Of a stretch of DNA of 11,835 nucleotides, positions 1 to 5,051 are shown piece after piece (position 1 is the stretch's first letter; each line of letters starts with the position of its first letter). Source of the stretch: CAVPRW01 sp046727435 [NCBI: bacterium] (lineage in GTDB: Bacteria > Tectomicrobia > Entotheonellia > J063); assembly GCA_046727435.1 (NCBI GenBank), contig JBKPCR010000063.1, positions 1-11,835 on the forward strand, written 5' to 3'. The notes beneath the pieces were generated by a model. It searched no databases, had not been told where the DNA came from, and saw nothing but the letters and a program-made list of their open reading frames with translations. The position numbers and the translations under genes are program-made.

Positions 1-168
1 CTGCCGGCGCGGGGCGGTGTGCCAATCGCTAAAACGGCCGGGCTCCGCGCTTCGAAAGACGACGCCCTTCGTGGCCATGAGCTGGGTGAGCTCTGGATGG
101 GAGGCGAGGTCCAATTCTTCGATGTGCGTTTGGCCATCTGGGCCGGTATACAAACGCGTAATCCCCAT
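1..168 (-). CDS. Cupin-like small protein, N-terminal part (runs off the left edge)
   Basis: The first 56 codons of a minus-strand gene are visible; the rest lies outside the window. The start ATG at 168 follows an AGGAGG ribosome binding site 6 bases upstream, so this start is secure. The peptide begins MGITRLYTGPDG, continues with an acidic LDLASHPELT stretch and reaches FSDWHTAPRRQ at the edge. This resembles the opening of short single-domain cupins from environmental bacteria, in which SDWHTAPRRQY leads into the metal-binding barrel. The barrel itself, with its His/Glu ligands, is not visible, so family membership rests on recognition of the N-terminus and the reaction is unknown. The gene follows the decayed LLM array on the same strand but has its own predicted promoter, flanked by inverted CACGTG-containing sites. 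Confidence 0.55.
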   Translation of the reverse strand, partial: MGITRLYTGPDGQTHIEELDLASHPELTQLMATKGVVFRSAEPGRFSDWHTAPRRQ

Positions 169-238
169 GGGAGTTCCTCCTAGGAAGAAGCCACATTTTG
201 ATAATGATCGAGACGGAAGGCTTGCACGTTAGCACGTG

Positions 239-267
239 ATCGTATCAGACCTTTTTGTTCGAGACAA
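239..267 (-). promoter_or_regulatory. Predicted sigma70-type promoter of the cupin-like gene
   Basis: On the minus strand a -35 box TTGTCT (262-267) is followed after 17 bases by a -10 box TACGAT (239-244). Each matches the consensus at 4 of 6 positions. Transcription would begin near 232, leaving a leader of about 60 bases before the ATG at 168. A 9-base inverted repeat flanks the promoter: GCACGTGAT at 232-240, overlapping the -10 box, and ATCACGTGC at 281-289, upstream of the -35 box. That arrangement suits a bound dimeric regulator. The boxes are seen; the function is inferred. Confidence 0.4.
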
Positions 268-347
268 GCCGTTCTTTCGCATCACGTGCAAACCGGTTTA
301 TGGAGACGGCAGCGATGGCGCCTGTATGGGGGCGTGGAGACCATCCT

Positions 348-521
348 TTACTTGATTGCAGGCCTCACCTCATGGATGAGAATTTGTAGGCTGCGCTTTA
401 CCCGCTCCGGGGGAATCTGTTCCCCGGAGTCGAGCTCACACAAATCGAAGGACTCGCGGAAGGATTCCGCCTGGCTGCGGCCTTGACGTGATTCAAACTC
501 CATAAAGATCCCGAAAGGCAT
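348..521 (-). pseudogene. Remnant of a luciferase-like monooxygenase gene: N- and C-terminus joined, core missing
   Basis: A 57-codon minus-strand reading frame runs from ATG 521 to TAA 348. A GAGGAAGG ribosome binding site lies 8 bases upstream of the ATG. Residues 1-30 (MPFGIFMEFES, then AESFRESFDLCEL) look like the first beta strand and helix of a luciferase-like (LLM) flavin monooxygenase, which typically opens MKFGIF and reaches a WxAEHHF motif near residue 40. Residues 34-57 (QIPPERVKRSLQILIHEVRP) look instead like the closing helix of the same family, compare IEHEKLMGSIRLMGEEVIPA in the neighbour at 586. About 280-300 residues of the TIM barrel are therefore missing, and the join is in frame. 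The product cannot form a barrel or bind flavin, so this is most likely a dead remnant; a short expressed peptide cannot be excluded. The joint coincides with a perfect-stem palindrome at 405-429. Confidence 0.6.
405..429. repeat. Palindrome (hairpin) at the deletion joint of the LLM remnant
   Basis: CTCC (405-408) pairs with GGAG (426-429), and GGGGAA (410-415) pairs with TTCCCC (420-425). This leaves a TCTG tetraloop and one bulged G at 409: a 10-base-pair stem. It falls inside the 57-codon remnant reading frame, at codons 31-39, where N-terminal family sequence changes to C-terminal family sequence. No T-run follows on either strand, so it is a poor intrinsic terminator. Confidence 0.6.
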
Positions 522-585
522 CGTTGTCGCCTTCCTCAGTGGGATTGCTCCGATGTGCGCAATACCCCAAGCTTGCTTCTGGCTG

Positions 586-1104
586 TCAAGTGGCCATATC
601 CCTTGGAGCGCGGCCGAGTCGACTGGCCTGCAGTTCCTCGTTGGTGACGACGCTCTCGTCTAAGAGTTGCGCTGGGAGCTCAACACGCGGCTGCACGTAA
701 CGTAGCGCCGGGATTACCTCCTCCCCCATGAGTCGGATCGACCCCATCAATTTCTCGTGCTCGATCCCACCGAACATCATGCAGTTACTGATGTGCGTCA
801 CGCCCACACTGGCAGCGTGTTTGAGCTTGGCGATGACGGTCTCGGGACCGCCGAAGAACAGCCGGTCCATCAGGCCTTTGTCATTGAGCTCGTTGGGGTA
901 GGGGCTAGCGTCGACCCTGCCGTTCGTCACCTCCTGGCGGTTCAGACCACGTTGGGCCCGCGTCTGCCAGCGGACATAGCTCAACGCCTCTGCGGCCTCC
1001 TCATCTGTAGGGGCAACGTGTGTCATGCACTGTAACCCGTGACGTAGATTGGTGAGCGGTTTGTCCAGTCCGGCGTGAGCGTGGACCAGCGCCCCAAACT
1101 GCAT
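586..1104 (-). pseudogene. Truncated luciferase-like (LLM) flavin monooxygenase, C-terminal portion
   Basis: The 172-codon frame from ATG 1104 to TGA 586 carries the C-terminal third of an LLM flavin-dependent oxidoreductase. Residues 26-48 (CMTHVAPTDEEAAEA) correspond to the strand and helix after the barrel insertion. Residues 83-134 (FFGGPETVIAKLKHAASVGV through EHEKLMGSIRLMGEEVIPAL) align with residues 294-342 of the intact neighbour at 1198, including the GxPE phosphate-side motif. Full-length members have about 340-380 residues, so roughly 200 are missing. The AEHHF motif and the ExAxLDxLxxGR region are absent. The ATG has a good GAGGAG site 6 bases upstream and reads MQFGALV, like a native LLM start, suggesting an in-frame internal deletion rather than loss of the 5' end. 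A frame extending to 1191 exists, but that part resembles nothing. It sits 93 bases below the intact gene. Probably inactive. Confidence 0.65.
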
Positions 1105-1197
1105 CGTGCTCTCCTCTGGTGCTCTCAAACCGCTTTGGCGCTTCCGGAACTGCCCCATGCGTCCCTTGGAGGCGCTGAGTCGTCCATACATCGCTCA

Positions 1198-2259
1198 TCA
1201 GAGAGCCGCTGTCGCCGCCGGTTGCCGAGGGCGAATCGCAGCGTTGGCAAAGAGCTCCAGTGAGCGGCACACCTGGTCGTGGGATAGACTGCCGAAGCTG
1301 CACACCAGCAATAGGGTGTCGATCCCGATCGATTCCAGGTGCTCAACTTTCGCCGCGATTTGTTCTGGCGATCCGATCAGCATGGCCCCGAGCGCCTCCA
1401 TCTCGTCGAAGCTCCGCCCGCCCCAACTACGGGTCAGCGATTTGAGGCGCTCGTCGGAAAAATCCGCTGGCGGCGGTGGAGCGGCGAGTGAGGATAGATG
1501 GTAGAAACCCTGCAACCCCAAAGCCCCCTCAGCCCGCGCCTGTTCCGGTGTTTCCGCGACATACGTCTCACGGCACAGCAGCAGACGCGGACGATATGGA
1601 CCTTCCCCCAGTGGCTGGTCACGCGTCGCGAGCGCGGCGTGATAATCCTGGACCGCCCGTGCCACGACCTCCGTCGGCGTGAAATGCATGGCCACCGGCC
1701 AGCCCTTTGCCCCAACGCGCGCCACTGATGCCGGGCGACTAGCTACTTCGTGCAGCGGTGGATAAGGCTGCTGATAAACCCGCGGCCGCAAGCTTAATTC
1801 TGGAAAGCTCCAGAACCGACCGGTATGGGAGCAGGTTTCCTGCGTCCAGACTTTGAGCACGATCTCGACGGCCTCCTCGGTCATCGCCACGCCATCGTCG
1901 AAATTGAGGCCGAGCTTGGCGAACTCACCCTGACGCACGCCCTTGCCTACACCGAAATCGAAGCGTCCTCGCGCCAGATTATCCAGCATGGCCGCTTCAG
2001 CGGCGAGCCGCAGCGGATGATGAAACGACATGGCATTGACGTAGTTGCCAAAGCGCATGTGGCCGGTGCGCTGGACGGCCGAGGCGATCATCAGATTGGG
2101 GCTGGGGAGCAGGGAATAATCAGTGAAGTGATGTTCCGCGAACCAGCACTCACCGAACCCTAGCGTTTCCGCCAGGACGATCTCATCCAGCATCTCATGA
2201 TAGGCTTGATCGTGGGGCACACCTCGCCCCTGGCAGTAGTAGAACAGTCCAAAGTCCAT
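1198..2259 (-). CDS. LLM-class flavin-dependent oxidoreductase (bacterial luciferase-like monooxygenase)
   Basis: This is an intact 353-residue TIM-barrel monooxygenase of the luciferase-like superfamily. The family uses reduced FMN or F420 and O2 to oxygenate or cleave small organic substrates in the cytoplasm. Visible landmarks are the opening beta strand MDFGLFYY (1-8), ECWFAEHHFTDY (37-48), the E88-G107 stretch with LDNLARGRFDFGVGKG, and the C-terminal GSPEQIAAKVEHL helix (296-308). The start at 2259 is chosen because an AGGAGG site lies 6 bases upstream and the protein then begins exactly like the family; a reading frame continuing to 2373 adds only unrelated residues. Length is normal. 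It lies 193 bases below a GntR regulator gene on the same strand and above two deleted paralogues, so it is probably the working copy of the array. The substrate and the choice between FMN and F420 cannot be read from sequence. Confidence 0.93.
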   Translation of the reverse strand: MDFGLFYYCQGRGVPHDQAYHEMLDEIVLAETLGFGECWFAEHHFTDYSLLPSPNLMIASAVQRTGHMRFGNYVNAMSFHHPLRLAAEAAMLDNLARGRFDFGVGKGVRQGEFAKLGLNFDDGVAMTEEAVEIVLKVWTQETCSHTGRFWSFPELSLRPRVYQQPYPPLHEVASRPASVARVGAKGWPVAMHFTPTEVVARAVQDYHAALATRDQPLGEGPYRPRLLLCRETYVAETPEQARAEGALGLQGFYHLSSLAAPPPPADFSDERLKSLTRSWGGRSFDEMEALGAMLIGSPEQIAAKVEHLESIGIDTLLLVCSFGSLSHDQVCRSLELFANAAIRPRQPAATAAL

Positions 2260-2357
2260 GAACGCCTCCTGATGATGATTGGGGTCGAACGCACCCGCTA
2301 ACTCCGACGCAATTGCGGATGCGGATGGACCTGCAACTCTGCACCATACGCCGCGAC

Positions 2358-2429
2358 GCCAGTTCCACCCCAACCCTCTCCCCGTCGAGGAGAAGGACTG
2401 GGTAAGGGGGCCACCTGCGCGGAACTGGC
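2358..2429. repeat. 72-base imperfect palindrome, MITE-like, between the GntR and LLM genes
   Basis: The ends are a perfect 9-base inverted repeat: GCCAGTTCC at 2358-2366 and GGAACTGGC at 2421-2429. Inside is a second, looser palindrome in which ACCCTCTCC (about 2373-2381) faces GGAGAAGGACTGGGT (about 2389-2403). The inner CCTCTCC/GGAGA core resembles intergenic palindromic repeats common in GC-rich environmental genomes. There is no coding capacity. It could be a small non-autonomous mobile element or a structured RNA segment in the regulator-monooxygenase transcript. A second CTCTCTC/GAGAGAG hairpin at 10295-10321 may be related. Confidence 0.45.
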
Positions 2430-2452
2430 CGAGTGGTTATGTCGCGCAATAC

Positions 2453-3148
2453 CTAGGCGATGGAAGGGTGGTTTGCCTGCTGCAGGCTATTGCGCAACGC
2501 CGCGATATGCCGTCGCATGGCCCACTCGGCTCCGGTCGCATCACGACCTGTGAGATACGACAAAATCTCGCGATGCTCCGCTAACGACTCGTCCTTACGG
2601 CCGGGGACGAGAATGACACGAAACTGATGCCGAATGAGCGGCGCCCGCAGCATACTGAGGAACTGGTCGATGAATTCGTTTCCTGCCATCTCGATTATGC
2701 GCTGGTGGAAACGGCCGACCAGCGGTAAATGGCCGAGGAGATCGTCGGCAGCGAGCGTTTTCTCCATCTCCACCACAATGTCGTGGAGCTCAGCAAGCTG
2801 GGCGGCTGTTGCCTTTTCGGCGGCGAGCCCGGCGGCGAGCCCCTCGAGTACCTCACGTACTTGCAGGATACGCGTCGCCTCTGCGACACTGAAGGCACGC
2901 ACTTGAGCGCCGCGGTTCGGCTGAATCTCCACGAAGCCCTCGTGTTGCAGCCGAAGCAGCGCCGCCCGCAGCGTCGCCCGACTGACCCCCAGGATCGGTG
3001 CGATGTCGGTTTCGATCAAACGCTGGCGGGGCGTATAGACCCCCTCCATGATGTCGCGTTTGAGCCGCTGGTAGGTGACTTCTACTCGACTACAGACCGG
3101 ACCCTCAGCCCCACGCTCTGGGGCATGTGTCCTCGCTGGTGACTTCAT
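2453..3148 (-). CDS. GntR-family transcriptional regulator, FadR/FCD subfamily
   Basis: The gene encodes a 231-residue repressor-type protein. Residues 22-86 form the GntR winged helix-turn-helix: a first helix around YQRLKRDIMEG, the recognition helix GVSRATLRAALLRLQHEGFV (54-73) and a wing ending QPNRGAQV. Residues 92-224 are the all-helical FCD effector domain. FCD proteins usually bind a metal through Asp and three His; here H148 (RFHQRI), H192 (AEHREI) and H214 (RRHIAAL) are visible, but the Asp four residues before the first His is Val144. The usual REAL of the recognition helix reads RAAL. Start ATG 3148 has a GGAGGGGAGG site directly upstream. The gene is transcribed toward the LLM array and has a strong promoter and a GntR-type operator at 3274-3286, so it probably regulates itself and the array. 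The effector is unknown, probably a small carboxylate. Confidence 0.93.
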   Translation of the reverse strand: MKSPARTHAPERGAEGPVCSRVEVTYQRLKRDIMEGVYTPRQRLIETDIAPILGVSRATLRAALLRLQHEGFVEIQPNRGAQVRAFSVAEATRILQVREVLEGLAAGLAAEKATAAQLAELHDIVVEMEKTLAADDLLGHLPLVGRFHQRIIEMAGNEFIDQFLSMLRAPLIRHQFRVILVPGRKDESLAEHREILSYLTGRDATGAEWAMRRHIAALRNSLQQANHPSIA

Positions 3149-3273
3149 GCCTCCCCTCCTCCACCCTCCTCTGTTCCACTGCGCCTCCTTCAGCTGACTT
3201 CTCGCGGTGTACTAGCCACTTGAGGGCATGCGACGTGCGTCGGGGCCACGTGGCCTCTTTCTGGTCAAGGAAA

Positions 3274-3286
3274 ATTGTCTGACAAT
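3274..3286. promoter_or_regulatory. GntR-type operator palindrome upstream of the regulator gene
   Basis: ATTGTC-T-GACAAT is a perfect 6+1+6 palindrome centred on 3280. Its core TTGTCTGACAA fits the published FadR-subfamily operator pattern TNGTNNNACNA exactly. It lies at about +16 to +28 relative to the predicted start of transcription near 3302, a position from which a bound repressor would block the polymerase. Autoregulation by the GntR/FCD protein encoded just below is the simplest reading. Confidence 0.7.
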
Positions 3287-3308
3287 CCTGCAATGCAAGC
3301 TAGCCGAC

Positions 3309-3337
3309 ATCATATGTTAGCATGGTTTCCGTGTCAC
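3309..3337 (-). promoter_or_regulatory. Strong predicted sigma70 promoter of the GntR gene
   Basis: On the minus strand GTGACA (3332-3337, 5 of 6 matches to TTGACA) and TATGAT (3309-3314, 5 of 6 matches to TATAAT) are separated by exactly 17 bases. Transcription would begin near 3302, giving a leader of about 154 bases that contains the operator at 3274-3286. This is one of the best promoter matches noticed in the window. Confidence 0.6.
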
Positions 3338-3428
3338 GCTGAGCGTTTGATTGCGGGGGCACTTATGGTCTCTAGATGAATTCATAGGAAGCCGCTGAGT
3401 CGCCATTGGTGCCGGCCGATGCAGAATA

Positions 3429-3468
3429 GGCGGGGATACTGCCAGGCTCCCGTAAGGAGAGTACCGCC
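3429..3468. other. Bulged hairpin in the recA-GntR intergenic region (possible structured RNA)
   Basis: Three uninterrupted helices stack on one side. GGCGG (3429-3433) pairs with CCGCC (3464-3468), TACT (3437-3440) with AGTA (3460-3463), and CTCC (3447-3450) with GGAG (3456-3459), closed by a five-base CGTAA loop. The right arm is continuous; the left arm carries bulges of 3 and 6 bases. In total 13 pairs form in 40 bases. No known riboswitch or RNA family was recognised. The surrounding 430 bases (3149-3578) hold the GntR promoter and operator and the recA 3' hairpin, and no convincing gene. Confidence 0.35.
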
Positions 3469-3516
3469 CAGCGAGGCCGTGAGGTGGTTTTGATGGAATG
3501 ATGCTCATGCGACAGC

Positions 3517-3541
3517 GGGGGATCGCCGTGAGGGATCCCCC
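3517..3541. terminator. Candidate terminator hairpin after recA
   Basis: A perfect 8-base-pair stem is formed by GGGGGATC (3517-3524) and GATCCCCC (3534-3541) with a 9-base loop. It lies 38 bases beyond the recA stop codon, where a terminator is expected. No T-run follows on the minus strand, so intrinsic termination is not certain; it may instead protect the 3' end. Confidence 0.45.
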
Positions 3542-3578
3542 CTTGATCCGTCGCTTGCCGTCTGTTCCACGAGCTCGC

Positions 3579-4673
3579 CTACACGTCGTCGCTCTCTAGA
3601 TCCAAGGACCCTCCATTGGAGCCATCTCCCCCCGGCGGCTCAGCGGCCACGCGCGTGAGTCCCAGCGTCTGGCGGAGCTGCTGCTCAATGGCGGCAGCGA
3701 TGTCCGTATGCTCCTTGAGATACTTCTTAGCGTTCTCGCGGCCCTGGCCAATCCGGTCATCCTGGTAGGCGTACCAGGCCCCACTTTTATGCACGAGACC
3801 GCGGTCACTCGCAAGGTCTAGGAGGTCTCCCTCGCGCGAGATGCCTTCGCCATACATCATATCGAACTCCGCCTGCCGGAACGGCGGGGCTACCTTGTTT
3901 TTCACTACCTTCACGCGCACGCGGCTGCCTGTCGTCTCGTCGCCTTCCTTGATTTGGCCGATGCGACGAACATCCAGGCGGACCGAGGCATAAAACTTGA
4001 GAGCATTGCCGCCGGTAGTGGTTTCGGGGTTGCCCACGAACATGCCGATCTTCTGGCGCAGTTGATTGATGAAGATCATGGCGGTCTTGGACTTGCTGAT
4101 GATGCCGGTCAGTTTCCGCAGGGCCTGCGACATGAGGCGCGCCTGCAGGCCCATCTGAGCATCGCCCATCTCGCCATCGATCTCAGCCTTGGGCACGAGC
4201 GCGGCCACCGAATCGACCACGATCACATCGATGGCGCCGCTGCGGACCAGCGTTTCGGCGATCTCCAAGGCCTGCTCGCCGGTGTCGGGTTGCGAAATGA
4301 GGAGCTCATCGGTCTTCACCCCAAGCTTCTGGGCATACACCGGGTCAAGGGCATGTTCGGCATCGATAAAGGCGGCAATGCCGCCCGTGGATTGCACCTC
4401 GGCAATGAGGTGGAGTGCGAGCGTGGTCTTACCCGAGGCCTCGGGACCGTAGATCTCGGTCACGCGCCCACGCGGGATCCCGCCCAAGCCGAGTGCGGCA
4501 TCGAGCGAAATCGCCCCAGTCGAAATGACCGCGATGTCCAAGGCGGCGGGCTGCGCGCCCAGGCGCATAATAGCGCCTTTACCGAATTGCCGCTCGATCT
4601 GGGCCACGGCAAGACTCAGCGCTTTCTCCTTCGGCTCTTTCGAGCCGTTCACTGCGGTCTTCAAAGTTTCCAC
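3579..4673 (-). CDS. recA: Recombinase A
   Basis: The 364-residue RecA carries out ATP-dependent homologous strand exchange and stimulates LexA-type repressor self-cleavage. The whole core is present: N-terminal helix ([20 protein letters not shown], 17-36), Walker A GPEASGKT (76-83), E106 of IDAEHALD, Walker [11 protein letters not shown] (150-159), loop L1 ([12 protein letters not shown], 164-175), loop L2 starting NQLRQKIG (203-210) and containing NPETTTGG, and a C-terminal domain ending in an acidic tail (LDLESDDV). Length is typical. The start is GTG at 4673, seven bases after a GGGAGGA site. One oddity: the L2 tripeptide normally read VMF (KIGVMFGNP in E. coli) is MFV here (211-213), moving the conserved Phe by one residue. 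A promoter with a perfect TTGACA lies upstream; no canonical LexA box was recognised. No recX follows on the same strand. Confidence 0.99.
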   Translation of the reverse strand: METLKTAVNGSKEPKEKALSLAVAQIERQFGKGAIMRLGAQPAALDIAVISTGAISLDAALGLGGIPRGRVTEIYGPEASGKTTLALHLIAEVQSTGGIAAFIDAEHALDPVYAQKLGVKTDELLISQPDTGEQALEIAETLVRSGAIDVIVVDSVAALVPKAEIDGEMGDAQMGLQARLMSQALRKLTGIISKSKTAMIFINQLRQKIGMFVGNPETTTGGNALKFYASVRLDVRRIGQIKEGDETTGSRVRVKVVKNKVAPPFRQAEFDMMYGEGISREGDLLDLASDRGLVHKSGAWYAYQDDRIGQGRENAKKYLKEHTDIAAAIEQQLRQTLGLTRVAAEPPGGDGSNGGSLDLESDDV

Positions 4674-4733
4674 CAGCCTGTCCTCCCTAAGGGCCTCTGC
4701 TTCGTCTGAATACGACTCTTCTCGTCGTGCATG

Positions 4734-4761
4734 TTTATGGAGATCTATTGAACACTGTCAA
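4734..4761 (-). promoter_or_regulatory. Predicted recA promoter
   Basis: On the minus strand a perfect -35 box TTGACA (4756-4761) is followed after 16 bases by CATAAA (4734-4739, 4 of 6 matches to the -10 consensus). Transcription would start near 4727, about 54 bases before the GTG start codon. TTGACAGTG also occurs in the promoter candidate at 10397. The TTGA-N6-TCAA inverted repeat around the -35 box is too short to call a LexA site. Confidence 0.5.
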
Positions 4762-4991
4762 TCCCATAGCCTACCAGGTATCATGACGGATTCGCAAGGG
4801 AAAATTCTCGATCGAGCGCGACAGGTGTCCAGCCATGATGGTCAGCATGAGGACGTGGTTACGGTCGATAACCGTTCAATACATGTGTGAGGACATCTGA
4901 GGCCTATGAGCAGGCATTCCAGCCTCCACATCTCGGAGGATCCGGGCCTGCCCATTGAGACTGTGGCGCAAGCCTTTGGGATCCTCCCCTA

Positions 4992-5038
4992 GCATCGATC
5001 GCCGCAGATCATGAGCGGCTCCCCCTGAAGATCGATGC
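4992..5038. terminator. Long bulged hairpin just after the ABC operon (candidate terminator)
   Basis: GCATCGATC (4992-5000) pairs perfectly with GATCGATGC (5030-5038), and inside it GCCGC (5001-5005) pairs with GCGGC (5015-5019). The result is a 14-base-pair stem with a 9-base loop and a one-sided 10-base bulge (5020-5029). It starts 14 bases beyond the stop codon of the binding-protein gene, the last gene of the operon. It lacks a T-run, so it may terminate weakly or act as a 3'-end stabiliser. Confidence 0.45.
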
Positions 5039-5051
5039 CGACCATACACGA

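Larger units (their letters stand above)
4674..5051. other. Intergenic region between recA and the binding-protein gene
   Basis: These 378 bases hold the predicted recA promoter (4734-4761) and a long hairpin (4992-5038). The part between them, about 4762-4991, shows no convincing gene, tRNA or repeat. Plus-strand frames here run antisense into recA or are very short, and they resemble no family. Confidence 0.6.

Noticed and set aside
405-429. Hairpin first read as a transcription terminator of the LLM array
   Set aside because: It lies inside the 57-codon remnant frame at the joint of N- and C-terminal sequence, and no T-run follows on either strand.
3317-3508. Small minus-strand frame between recA and the GntR gene
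   Set aside because: No family resemblance; the stretch includes the GntR promoter -35 region and the bulged hairpin, which explain it better.
3954-4709. Plus-strand open frame of 251 codons antisense to recA
   Set aside because: recA is unmistakable on the other strand; the antisense product matches no family and has no credible start site.
4674-4790. LexA (SOS) box upstream of recA
   Set aside because: Neither the E. coli-type CTGT-N8-ACAG nor the Gram-positive GAAC-N4-GTTC pattern is present; the only symmetry is a short TTGA-N6-TCAA.
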